Assembly: GCA_947302435.1 (NCBI GenBank)
Contig: CAMYVQ010000017.1
Coordinates: 1 to 52,295 of the forward strand
DNA from: an uncultured Prevotella sp.
Lineage (GTDB): Bacteria > Bacteroidota > Bacteroidia > Bacteroidales > Bacteroidaceae
Direction of reading: 5' to 3'
Length of the DNA: 52,295 nt
Shown here: positions 25,996 through 34,443 of the stretch, piece by piece
Layout of the letters: each line of letters begins with the position of its first letter
Numbering within the stretch: the first letter of the stretch is position 1
Notes under the pieces: model-generated
Databases searched by the model: none
Told to the model about the DNA's origin: nothing
What the model saw: the letters and a program-made list of their open reading frames with translations, nothing else
Translations under genes and position numbers: made by a program

Positions 25996-26037
25996 ATTTT
26001 GGCCAGAATCATTTGAATTTTGGCCAAAATTCTCTTT
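25996..26037. repeat. Two TTTTGGCC palindromes 21 bp apart (operator pair or terminator)
   Basis: GATTTTGGCCAGAATC (25996-26011, near-palindrome) and GAATTTTGGCCAAAATTC (26016-26033, perfect). The two copies can also pair with each other as a 10-bp stem with a 15-nt loop followed by TCTCTTT, so a weak terminator for the gene ending at 25948 is an alternative. They lie about 95 bp upstream of promoter 4. Confidence 0.6.
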
Positions 26038-26073
26038 AAACGGAAAAGGATGACCCCCAAAGCCACAGTAAAG

Positions 26074-26128
26074 TGTCAATAAAAAACAAAAAAGTATTTG
26101 TCCTTTTCATAGTAAAGTCATAACTTTG
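26074..26128 (+). promoter_or_regulatory. Mannan-locus promoter 4 with conserved 16-bp element
   Basis: TGTCAATAAAAAACAA (26074-26089) starts 47 bp upstream of TAACTTTG (26121-26128). A TTTG at 26097-26100 with a 20-bp spacer is also present, so this is the strongest basal promoter of the five. It drives GH36-GH26. Confidence 0.8.
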
Positions 26129-26160
26129 CCATCATATTGCAATACAAAACTTAAAACATC

Positions 26161-28374
26161 ATGAAACAATCCGCCCAACCATCTGTCATTTCCTTTTCGA
26201 GAACGATCCTACTTGGTGTATTCCTCTCCGCCACCATTCCGTCATGGGCATGGAAAGGCGAGGTGAAAGTGGAGACTCCCCACATGCAAATGCTATTGAC
26301 GGCTGACGAGGGACAAGACCTTCGCATGGCCTACTTCGGAGGCAAAACAGCTTCCCTGCAAGAGATTCGCGATGCTGGCAACGACCTGAACTTCTCTGCC
26401 CTTCCCGCCTTCGGTACGGTAGACATGATTCATCTGCCTGCCATCCAAGTAGAACATACCAACGGCGACCAAAACTTAGAACTGGAAGTCTATGCATATA
26501 GTTCCGCCGACAACAAAAGTTCCGTCGTTCATACCGTCACCATGAAGGACAAACTGTTCCCCTTCACGGTGCGCCTTTTCTATAAAGCCTACAAGAACGT
26601 GGACATCATCGAGACATGGACGGAGATAGAGCATCAGGAAAAGAAAGCCATCACACTGAAACGCTACGACTCCGGCCACCTGACCATCCGCCGCGGTGAT
26701 GTATGGCTCACCCATCTGCATGGCGATTGGGCTTCGGAAACCGACGTGACCATGGAACCACTGACACGCGGCATGCAGGTGATCCGAAATTCAGACGGTG
26801 CGCGCAATGCCCATTTGGATGCGCCAGAGGTGATGTTTTCGTTAGACGGACAGCCTGACGAACAGCATGGCCAGACTATCGGCGCGGCCCTCTGTTGGAG
26901 CGGCAACTTCGAACTGCGCATCAACACCACCGACAAGAACTTCCATCATTTCTATGCCGGCATCGACCCACAGGCAGCGCAATACATTCTGGAACCGAAG
27001 CAGGTCTTCGAGACCCCCCATCTTGCACTGACCTATTCCAACCAAGGCATGAGCGGTGTCTCGCGAAATTTCCATCGATGGGCCAGAACTGAGGGCATGC
27101 TGCACCGAGGCATGAACGTGGGCGACATCCTTTTAAACTCATGGGAAGGCCTCTATTTCGACATCAACGAGGAACGCATGCTCCAAATGATGGACGACAT
27201 CTCGAAACGGGGCGGCGAACTGTTCGTGATGGACGACGGCTGGTTTGGCGACAAGTATCAGCGCAACAACGACTCGTCGACACTGGGCGACTGGGTGGTG
27301 GACAAGAAAAAGCTGCCTGGCGGACTAAAGGCGCTGGTCGATGCCGCCCGCGAGAAAGGCATCAAGTTCGGCATCTGGATTGAGCCGGAGGCCGTGAACA
27401 CGAAGAGTGAACTCTTTGAGAAGCATCCAGAATGGGCATTGCAGACGAAAGGACGGGAACTGAAGTTAGGGCGTGGAGGCACGCAGTTGGTGCTCGACAT
27501 GACCAACCCGCAAGTACAGGACTTCGCCTTTAAAATTGTCGATGACTTGCTGACACAGTACCCGGAGATTGCCTATATCAAATGGGATGCCAACGCATCG
27601 ATACAGAACGTTGGTTCACTCTATCTGCCTATGGCGAAGCAGACGAACCTTTACGTGGACTATCATCTCGGCCTTTTGAAAGTCTTAAAGCGTATCCGTA
27701 CAAAATATCCCAATGTGGTCATCCAGAACTGCGCTTCAGGTGGCGGTCGTGCCAACTACGGACTACTGCCCTACTTCGACGAGTTCTGGGTCAGCGACAA
27801 TACCGATGCACTGCAACGTGTCTTCATCCAATGGGGCACGTCCATGTTCTTCCCGGCCAACGCAATGGCCGCCCATATCAACCACTGTCCTTATTGGAAC
27901 ACGGGCGGGCGGGTCATCCCCGTGAAGTTCCGCTGCGACGTGGCCATGAGCGGACGGCTTGGCATCGAACTACAGCCCAAGGACATGACGCAGGAGGAAC
28001 GCAGCCAGGTGGAGACCTGCTTCCGCGACTACAAGGAACTGCGCAATGTTGTGCAGACTGGCGACCTCTACCGCCTCATTTCTCCATACGACAGAAAAGG
28101 TGTGGCTGCGCTGATGTATATTAGCCCCTCCCACGGGGGTGGGGCTTTGTTTGTCTATAAGATTGAGAATTACTATGGCCAGCCCATTCCTCGCATTCGT
28201 TTGGCAGGCCTTAACCCCGACAAGACCTATACCCTCACTGAGAAAAATGTCCGCGTCGGCAAAGAGCCTTGCCCACTCAGCGGCAAGCAGTTCTCAGGCC
28301 GCTTCCTCATGGATGTCGGTATCGAGGTTCCTCTATGGGAAGACTATGCCAGTCGTGTGTTTGAAATCAAATAA
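26161..28374 (+). CDS. GH36 alpha-galactosidase
   Basis: A 737-residue secreted or periplasmic alpha-galactosidase that would remove alpha-1,6-galactose side chains from galactomannan fragments. A hydrophobic signal region (about 10-30, ILLGVFLSATIPSWAWK) precedes a beta-sandwich domain, then the catalytic barrel. Family blocks seen are DDGWFG, IWIEPEAVN, YIKWDAN with nucleophile about D476, NCASGGGR and SDNTDA with acid/base about D546. The 70-residue gap between the two acids matches known GH36 enzymes. The C-terminal domain contains ISPSHGGGAL, encoded by a G/C-rich palindromic element at 28123-28146. The GH26 gene follows after 12 bp. Confidence 0.94.
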   Translation: MKQSAQPSVISFSRTILLGVFLSATIPSWAWKGEVKVETPHMQMLLTADEGQDLRMAYFGGKTASLQEIRDAGNDLNFSALPAFGTVDMIHLPAIQVEHTNGDQNLELEVYAYSSADNKSSVVHTVTMKDKLFPFTVRLFYKAYKNVDIIETWTEIEHQEKKAITLKRYDSGHLTIRRGDVWLTHLHGDWASETDVTMEPLTRGMQVIRNSDGARNAHLDAPEVMFSLDGQPDEQHGQTIGAALCWSGNFELRINTTDKNFHHFYAGIDPQAAQYILEPKQVFETPHLALTYSNQGMSGVSRNFHRWARTEGMLHRGMNVGDILLNSWEGLYFDINEERMLQMMDDISKRGGELFVMDDGWFGDKYQRNNDSSTLGDWVVDKKKLPGGLKALVDAAREKGIKFGIWIEPEAVNTKSELFEKHPEWALQTKGRELKLGRGGTQLVLDMTNPQVQDFAFKIVDDLLTQYPEIAYIKWDANASIQNVGSLYLPMAKQTNLYVDYHLGLLKVLKRIRTKYPNVVIQNCASGGGRANYGLLPYFDEFWVSDNTDALQRVFIQWGTSMFFPANAMAAHINHCPYWNTGGRVIPVKFRCDVAMSGRLGIELQPKDMTQEERSQVETCFRDYKELRNVVQTGDLYRLISPYDRKGVAALMYISPSHGGGALFVYKIENYYGQPIPRIRLAGLNPDKTYTLTEKNVRVGKEPCPLSGKQFSGRFLMDVGIEVPLWEDYASRVFEIK
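28123..28146. repeat. G/C-rich palindromic element inserted in frame in the GH36 gene
   Basis: AGCCCCTCCCACGGGGGTGG then GGCT: arms AGCCCC-n-CCC and GGG-n-GGGGCT. It encodes SPSHGGGA within a C-terminal beta-strand region and keeps the reading frame open. Confidence 0.75.
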
Positions 28375-28386
28375 CACTGAAAAAAC

Positions 28387-29430
28387 ATGAAAAGAATTGT
28401 CTGTGCTGTTTACGTTGCCTGCTGTTTCTCCCTTATTCAGGCACAGCCTCGTCAGCAACTGTTGGAACGCCTCTCAGCTTTACAGGCCCGAGGCTACATG
28501 TTCGGCCATCAAGACGATCCATTCTATGGGTTGACTTGGGAATGGGAACCTGGCCGAAGTGATGTGAAGGAGACCTGCGGCGACTATCCCGCTGTGATGG
28601 GCTTTGACTTGGGTGGCATCGAGGTAGGCGACGCGAAAAACCTGGACTCAGTACCTTTCACAAGAATAAGAGAGGAGTTGCTGGCCCATGTGGAGCGTGG
28701 CGGTATTGTGACCCTTTCATGGCATCCTCGAAACCCATTAACAGGCGGAACGGCCTGGGACAATGGCGACACCACTGTTGTCCAGAGCATCTTGCCTGGC
28801 GGCGCCATGCACCGCAAGTTCCTGCTCTGGATGAAAAACGTACGCAATTTCCTTGCCACGCTGAAAGACAATAAAGGCCAGCCCGTACCCATCATCTTCC
28901 GCCCTTGGCACGAGAACAACGGAGCCTGGTTCTGGTGGGGTTCGAAGCAGTGTACGCCGAAGGAATACCATGCCCTCTGGTGCATGTTGCAAGACTATCT
29001 GCTCAGCGAGGGTTTCGACAATCTGCTGTGGAGCTGGAGCCCGAACTTAGGGCTTAAACAGACTGACTTCGATTCCTATCCTGGCGACGAGCGAATCGAC
29101 CTTGTGGGGCTTGATGCCTATCAGTGGGGAACTGAACAGGAATTTGTCACTGAAATCAATAAGGATCTGACCACAATGGCAAAATTTACAAAAAAATCGG
29201 CGAAACTACTGGCCCTGACCGAATGCGGACTGAAGAACCTGCCCGACCCGACATGGTGGACACGTGTGCTGAAACCTCAGATAGACAAATATCCCATTTG
29301 CTATTTCCTCGTATGGCGCAATGCCAAGCATGAATACTTCGGCCCCGCACCCGGCGAGGAAAACGCATTTTATTTCAATGAGATGATACGGAACAAAAAT
29401 GTGCTGATGCTGAAGGACATCATCCGATAA
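28387..29430 (+). CDS. GH26 beta-mannanase, likely mannobiose-releasing
   Basis: A 347-residue exported GH26 enzyme with a signal peptide ending LIQAQ (about residue 20) and no lipobox, so probably periplasmic. GH26 hallmarks are FGHQDDPFYG near residue 40, FRPWHENNGAWFWWG with acid/base about E176, and LLALTECG with nucleophile about E279. In architecture it resembles the second GH26 of characterised Bacteroides mannan loci, which release mannobiose from chain ends; that mode is inferred from context. It is downstream of GH36 in the same transcript, so side-chain removal and final chain cutting are coupled. It differs clearly from the lipoprotein GH26 at 16429. Confidence 0.92.
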   Translation: MKRIVCAVYVACCFSLIQAQPRQQLLERLSALQARGYMFGHQDDPFYGLTWEWEPGRSDVKETCGDYPAVMGFDLGGIEVGDAKNLDSVPFTRIREELLAHVERGGIVTLSWHPRNPLTGGTAWDNGDTTVVQSILPGGAMHRKFLLWMKNVRNFLATLKDNKGQPVPIIFRPWHENNGAWFWWGSKQCTPKEYHALWCMLQDYLLSEGFDNLLWSWSPNLGLKQTDFDSYPGDERIDLVGLDAYQWGTEQEFVTEINKDLTTMAKFTKKSAKLLALTECGLKNLPDPTWWTRVLKPQIDKYPICYFLVWRNAKHEYFGPAPGEENAFYFNEMIRNKNVLMLKDIIR

Positions 29431-29448
29431 GCGGTTAGACATCCAAAG

Positions 29449-29503
29449 TGTTGGTGTTGGTTAATATTGTTGCAGGCGACTTGAAATAAAAAGAGTAGTT
29501 TTG
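29449..29503 (+). promoter_or_regulatory. Mannan-locus promoter 5 with conserved 16-bp element
   Basis: TGTTGGTGTTGGTTAA (29449-29464), the most divergent copy, starts 47 bp upstream of TAGTTTTG (29496-29503). No TTTG is seen at -33. It drives the cytoplasmic branch GH130-MFS-epimerase-ManA. Confidence 0.72.
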
Positions 29504-29529
29504 CAGCCAAATAACTACGTAATAAATAT

Positions 29530-30732
29530 ATGATTACATTTGAAGAGAAAGTAAAAGCCCTGCGACAGCGACATGAGCAGCTGCTGACACGCAAGAACAA
29601 GCCAGTGACATCATCAGAGGACGCAAACTTCGGCTCGTTCAGCTTTGCCGAAAACGGCATCTATGAGAAATACCGCTATCCTGTGCTCACGGCCGAGCAT
29701 ACGCCATTGGAATGGCGGTATGACTTCAGTGAGAAAGACAATCCCTACCTGATGCAACGCATCATGATGAATGCGGTGCTCAATGCCGGGGCCATCAAGT
29801 TAAACGGCAAGTACCTGCTCGTGTGCCGCGTGGAAGGAGCCGACCGCAAGAGCTTCTTCGCCGTAGCCGAAAGTCCCAACGGTATCGATAATTTCCGCTT
29901 TTGGCCAGAACCCATCACCATGCCAGATACGCTCATACCCACCACCAATGTCTATGACATGCGACTGACGCAACATGAGGACGGCTGGATTTATGGCGTG
30001 TTCTGTGCCGAACGTCACGATGACTCGCAGATGGACAACCTCTCTGCAGCCACAGCATCGGCTTCCATTGCCCGCACCAAAGACCTTGTGGTTTGGGAAC
30101 GGCTACACGACCTCAAGACCGGATGCCAACAACGTAACGTGGTGCTGCATCCAGAGTTCGTAAACGGGAAGTATGCCTTCTACACCCGTCCGCAGGACGG
30201 ATTCATCGACACAGGTAGTGGCGGCGGCATAGGCTGGGGACTGGTGGAGGACATCACCCATGCCACGGTGGACGAGGAAATCATCATCAACCCGCGCCAT
30301 TACCACACCATCATGGAAGTGAAGAACGGCGAAGGGCCGCATCCTTTGAAGACCGCGAAGGGATGGCTGCACCTGGCCCATGGTGTCAGAAACACCGCCG
30401 ATGGCCTGCGCTACGTATTATATATGTATATGACGGCACTCGACGACCCCACGCGCGTCATTGCCCAGCCGGGCGGATACTTCCTTGTTCCTGAATGCGA
30501 CGAATATATCGGTGATGTGATGAACGTGGCGTTTTCAAATGGCTGGATAAAGGACGATGACGGACGGGTGCTGATATACTATGCCTCGGCTGATACCCGT
30601 CTGCATGTGGCCGTGTCCTCTGTTGAACGCCTTATCGACTACTGCATGAACACCCCCGAGGATGGACTGACCACCTCAGCCAGTGTGGAGACCATCAAGC
30701 GGCTCATCGCAAAGAACAAAAGGAATGGTTAG
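29530..30732 (+). CDS. GH130 4-O-beta-D-mannosyl-D-glucose phosphorylase
   Basis: A 400-residue cytoplasmic five-bladed-propeller phosphorylase. It is predicted to split mannosyl-glucose with phosphate into mannose-1-phosphate and glucose. There is no signal peptide. The family block [20 protein letters not shown] holds the catalytic Asp (about D143); other GH130 blocks are [23 protein letters not shown] and [15 protein letters not shown]. The length fits the mannosylglucose subfamily known from Bacteroides fragilis. The transporter gene overlaps its end by 8 bp and the epimerase that makes its substrate follows, which supports the specificity. Confidence 0.92.
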   Translation: MITFEEKVKALRQRHEQLLTRKNKPVTSSEDANFGSFSFAENGIYEKYRYPVLTAEHTPLEWRYDFSEKDNPYLMQRIMMNAVLNAGAIKLNGKYLLVCRVEGADRKSFFAVAESPNGIDNFRFWPEPITMPDTLIPTTNVYDMRLTQHEDGWIYGVFCAERHDDSQMDNLSAATASASIARTKDLVVWERLHDLKTGCQQRNVVLHPEFVNGKYAFYTRPQDGFIDTGSGGGIGWGLVEDITHATVDEEIIINPRHYHTIMEVKNGEGPHPLKTAKGWLHLAHGVRNTADGLRYVLYMYMTALDDPTRVIAQPGGYFLVPECDEYIGDVMNVAFSNGWIKDDDGRVLIYYASADTRLHVAVSSVERLIDYCMNTPEDGLTTSASVETIKRLIAKNKRNG

Positions 30733-32065
30733 ACTGAGCGAGAAGATAGGCTATGCCCTGGGTGATGCGGCGGCGGGTGGCATTACATGGAAGGTGATGT
30801 CGATAGCCTTTCCGCTGTTCTTTACCAACGTGTTCGGCCTGAGCGTAGCAGATACGGCAACGCTGATGCTCATTGCCCGTATGTTCGACGTGGTGACCGA
30901 CCCCCTGATGGGGTCATTGGCCGACCGTACACAGAGCCGCTGGGGCACCTACCGTCCCTGGCTTATCTTCGGTGCCGTGCCGTTGGGACTCATCTTTGCC
31001 CTACTGCTCTACACGCCCGACTTCGGCCCTGTGGGCAAGCGCATCTGGGCCTACTCGCTCTATCTGCTAATGATGGCCACCTATACGGCTGTCAACGTGC
31101 CTTACGGTTCGCTGCTTGGCGTGATGACCAACGATGACAACGAGAAGAACCAGTTCTCCTCGTTCCGTATGGTGGGTGCCTACGCCATGGGGTTCGTGAC
31201 ACTGTTGTCATTCCCATACTTACAAAAAATGGTGGGCGGCAGCGACCAACACCAGTATGCCGTGGCAGGCGTGATACTGGGAGCGTTGGCAACGGCTGGT
31301 ACGTTGGCCTGCGGACTGATGACGAGAGAGCGTCTGAAGCCCATACGGGCCGAGAAATTCTCGTTGAGGCCCTTTGCCGACTTATTCCGTAACAAGCCGT
31401 GGGTCTACTTGACGCTTATAGGTATCTGCATGAACTTCTTCAACGGATTCCGCTATGCCGTGGCAGGCTATATGTTTGAGTATTGTCTGCATGGCGATGT
31501 GACCGTCTCAGGACTCATCATCAACTACACCGTGTTTATGACCTTCGGTGAACTAACCTGCATGGTCTTCGGTGGTGTATCACCCATCTTTACTAAGTGG
31601 ATAGGATCGAAGCGCAAGGCATTTATCTGGGCAGCACTTATCTGTGTGATAACTTCCATCGCCTTCTTTTTCGTACCGATGGATGCCGCTTACATCTGGG
31701 TGCTCATCGCCATCGTCGTCCTGACATCGATAGGCATAGGTCTCTATTCACCGTTGTTGTGGTCCATGTATGCCGATGTTGCCGACTACGCTACGGAGAA
31801 GAACGGCACATCATCTACTGGGCTTATCTTCAGCAGCGGCACCATGTCGCAGAAATTCGGCACAGCCATCTCGGGTTCGCTGGTAGCCCTGCTGCTCGGC
31901 ATCGCAGGCTTTGCGTCGGGTACGGATGCCACAGGCCAGACCGTCGTCACCATTACCAATGCCGAATCGGTGAACAACATGATTTGGGCATTGTTCTCCA
32001 TCTTCCCTGCCATTATAGCTTTGATTATGATGGGACTCGTCTATATTTATCCTATTAAGAAATAA
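30725..32065 (+). CDS. MFS/GPH-family glycoside:cation symporter (mannobiose importer)
   Basis: A 446-residue inner-membrane transporter with about 12 hydrophobic segments. The N-terminus ([20 protein letters not shown]) and the loop [22 protein letters not shown] are typical of the glycoside-pentoside-hexuronide family. Its ATG at 30725 overlaps the GH130 stop by 8 bp, implying translational coupling. The start further upstream (30683) lies within GH130 and is rejected. By position it should carry mannobiose or related disaccharides from periplasm to cytoplasm. Substrate is inferred from the operon. Confidence 0.93.
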   Translation: MVRLSEKIGYALGDAAAGGITWKVMSIAFPLFFTNVFGLSVADTATLMLIARMFDVVTDPLMGSLADRTQSRWGTYRPWLIFGAVPLGLIFALLLYTPDFGPVGKRIWAYSLYLLMMATYTAVNVPYGSLLGVMTNDDNEKNQFSSFRMVGAYAMGFVTLLSFPYLQKMVGGSDQHQYAVAGVILGALATAGTLACGLMTRERLKPIRAEKFSLRPFADLFRNKPWVYLTLIGICMNFFNGFRYAVAGYMFEYCLHGDVTVSGLIINYTVFMTFGELTCMVFGGVSPIFTKWIGSKRKAFIWAALICVITSIAFFFVPMDAAYIWVLIAIVVLTSIGIGLYSPLLWSMYADVADYATEKNGTSSTGLIFSSGTMSQKFGTAISGSLVALLLGIAGFASGTDATGQTVVTITNAESVNNMIWALFSIFPAIIALIMMGLVYIYPIKK

Positions 32066-32070
32066 CGGAA

Positions 32071-33273
32071 ATGATCATACTAAAACAGGAAATGCGCGAG
32101 ATTCTGGAACACAACATCTTGCGTTTCTGGATAAACCGTATGCAGGACCATGAGCATGGGGGCTTCTATGGCCGGATAGACAACAACAACGTGCTTCATG
32201 CCGATGCCGACAAAGGAGCCATCCTGAATGCCCGCATCCTATGGACTTTCTCGGCTGCCTACCGGGTGCTGCACAAGCCCCTTTATTTGGAGATGGCCAC
32301 TCGCGCCATGCGTTACTTCGTCGACCATTTTATCGATCCCGACTATGGCGGCGTGTATTGGAGTGTGGACTGCACAGGCCAGCCAAAAGAGACAAAGAAA
32401 CAGACCTACGCCATCGGCTTTGCCATTTACGGCTTGTCGGAATATGCCCGTGCCACAGGCGACAAGGAAGCAATGGAGGCAGCCGTTATGCTATACCACT
32501 GCATAGAGGAACATGCTTTTGACCACGAGCACAACGGCTATATCGAGGCTATGACACGCGACTGGCAGCCTATCGGCGACATGCGACTTTCTGAGCATGA
32601 TGCCAACTATCCCAAATCACAGAACACCCATCTGCACATCATTGAGCCATACACCAACCTCTTGCGCACAGTCCGGGCAGTTTCTTGCGATTCAACTACA
32701 AGGATAGAGTCCTCCCTCCGCAACATCATCAACCTCTTTACTGACCACATTCTCAATCCTGAGACCTGTCACCTCGACCTGTTCTTCGACATGGAATGGA
32801 AACGCGGTTCAGGCCGGTTGGAGAGTTATGGCCATGACATTGAGTGTTCATGGCTCATGCATGAGGCAGCGTTAGTGCTCAACGACAAAGAAGTGTTACG
32901 CAAGGTGGAACCCATCGTAAAAATGGTTGCCGCAGCATCCGAGAAAGGCCTCAATGCCGATGGCTCGATGATACACGAAGCCAATCTCGATACAGGCTAC
33001 ATTGACGACGACCTCCACTGGTGGGTGCAGGCCGAAGCTGTGGTTGGCTTTATCAACATCTACCAGCATTTCCACGATGAATCTGCATTCAAAAAAGCCA
33101 TCTGTTGTTGGCAGTACATCAAAGACAACCTGATAGACTATACGAACGGTGAGTGGTATTGGAGCCGCCATCGCGACGGCTCGCTGAACACCGTCGACGA
33201 CAAAGCTGGTTTTTGGAAATGTCCCTACCACAACGGTCGTGCATGCTTGGAAATCATAGAGCGCGAGATATGA
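32071..33273 (+). CDS. AGE-family mannobiose/cellobiose 2-epimerase
   Basis: A 400-residue (alpha/alpha)6-barrel epimerase of the N-acylglucosamine 2-epimerase family. It inverts C2 of the reducing-end sugar, turning mannobiose into mannosyl-glucose. Blocks with the expected His residues are seen: QDHEHGGFYGRID, KQTYAIGFAIYGLSEYAR, NTHLHIIEPYTNLLR, GHDIECSWLMHEA and LHWWVQAEAVVGF. It starts 5 bp after the transporter gene, and its stop overlaps the next start (ATGA). The neighbours GH130 and GH26 make mannobiose the likely substrate rather than cellobiose. Confidence 0.93.
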   Translation: MIILKQEMREILEHNILRFWINRMQDHEHGGFYGRIDNNNVLHADADKGAILNARILWTFSAAYRVLHKPLYLEMATRAMRYFVDHFIDPDYGGVYWSVDCTGQPKETKKQTYAIGFAIYGLSEYARATGDKEAMEAAVMLYHCIEEHAFDHEHNGYIEAMTRDWQPIGDMRLSEHDANYPKSQNTHLHIIEPYTNLLRTVRAVSCDSTTRIESSLRNIINLFTDHILNPETCHLDLFFDMEWKRGSGRLESYGHDIECSWLMHEAALVLNDKEVLRKVEPIVKMVAAASEKGLNADGSMIHEANLDTGYIDDDLHWWVQAEAVVGFINIYQHFHDESAFKKAICCWQYIKDNLIDYTNGEWYWSRHRDGSLNTVDDKAGFWKCPYHNGRACLEIIEREI

Positions 33274-34247
33274 AACCCTACAAATTCGAACCTTATCTGA
33301 AGACCACCATCTGGGGCGGTTATCAGATTGCACCCTTTAAGGGTATCTTCAATGCCCAACCCAATGTGGGCGAGAGTTGGGAAATCAGCGGAGTCCCTGG
33401 CCATGAGAGCGTAGCCGTCAATCGCGGTCTTATCGACGACGTGGACGAGGGGCTGACACTCGTCGAGCTGATCGACAAGTACAAAGGCTTGCTCGTAGGC
33501 CAGAAAGTCTACAAGCGTTTCGGCAACAAGTTCCCATTGCTGGTCAAGTTCATCGACTCGCGTCAAGATCTCAGTGTTCAGGTACACCCGGACGACAAGC
33601 TGGCTATGGAACGCCATGGCTGCGCCGGGAAAACCGAGATGTGGTACATCATCAAGAGCGATGTGGGATCAAAAATATATGCCGGACTCTCGAAGAGTAT
33701 CACTCCTGATGAATACGAGCGGCTGGCTGCTGCCGAACCTCAAAATGGGCGCTCACCCATGCAGGATGTCATTGCCACCCACGAGGCTCATGAGGGCGAC
33801 CTCTATTTCCTGCCTGCCGGTCGACTTCATGCTATTGGTGCCGGCAACTTCTTGGCGGAAATACAGCAGACAAGCGATATTACCTATCGCGTCTATGATT
33901 TTGGACGCAAGGACGAACATGGTAACCCGCGCGAACTGCACATTGAGCAGGCTAAGGAAGCCATCGACTATCAAGTATGGCCTGCTTACCGCACTTCATA
34001 CGACAGCACCAAACCCATATCGCAACTCATCAACTGCCCCTATTTCGTAGTCCACCGCATCGTCGTTCAAGTGGCCCAGCAGATAGATTTCCACTGCGAC
34101 TCTTTTGTCATCGTGGTCTGTCTTTGGGGAAATGCCAACATCAACGGCATCGACATCCACCAAGGCGAGACCATCCTTGTGCCTGCCAGCGAAAACATTC
34201 TCTATATTTTCGGCAATGCCACCTTCCTGACTGCCACTATGCCATAA
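33270..34247 (+). CDS. manA: Class I mannose-6-phosphate isomerase
   Basis: A 325-residue zinc cupin enzyme interconverting mannose-6-phosphate and fructose-6-phosphate. Metal-binding blocks are SVQVHPDD (Gln and His ligands), KTEMWYI (Glu) and PAGRLHAIGAG (His). The compact size matches the Bacillus-type short ManA. The start at 33270 overlaps the epimerase stop as ATGA, and the long upstream extension inside the epimerase is rejected. As last gene of the locus it feeds mannose carbon into glycolysis. The phosphomannomutase needed to turn mannose-1-phosphate into its substrate is not in this window. Confidence 0.93.
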   Translation: MKPYKFEPYLKTTIWGGYQIAPFKGIFNAQPNVGESWEISGVPGHESVAVNRGLIDDVDEGLTLVELIDKYKGLLVGQKVYKRFGNKFPLLVKFIDSRQDLSVQVHPDDKLAMERHGCAGKTEMWYIIKSDVGSKIYAGLSKSITPDEYERLAAAEPQNGRSPMQDVIATHEAHEGDLYFLPAGRLHAIGAGNFLAEIQQTSDITYRVYDFGRKDEHGNPRELHIEQAKEAIDYQVWPAYRTSYDSTKPISQLINCPYFVVHRIVVQVAQQIDFHCDSFVIVVCLWGNANINGIDIHQGETILVPASENILYIFGNATFLTATMP

Positions 34248-34387
34248 ATGGTGCCGCCTACTTCCTACACAGGATTCCGACGGCTATCAGGATGCGACTT
34301 CCAAAACTGGGAAGACAATGACTCTCATTGCTTGACTTTGATTGTGACATGATTCAACACAAACGGCAGCAAGCCGTTGCAACGATA

Positions 34388-34418
34388 AAGGGACACCCCG
34401 GAAAACGGAGTGCCCCTT
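34388..34418 (-). terminator. Hairpin between manA and the CBM-like gene
   Basis: AAGGGACACCCCG, loop GAAAA, CGGAGTGCCCCTT: 11 of 13 pairs. On the minus strand it is followed by TTTATC, so it mainly ends the gene at 34444-36516. It may also slow plus-strand readthrough from manA. Confidence 0.65.
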
Positions 34419-34443
34419 GGCGTATTAAAATGAATCTTCGTGA

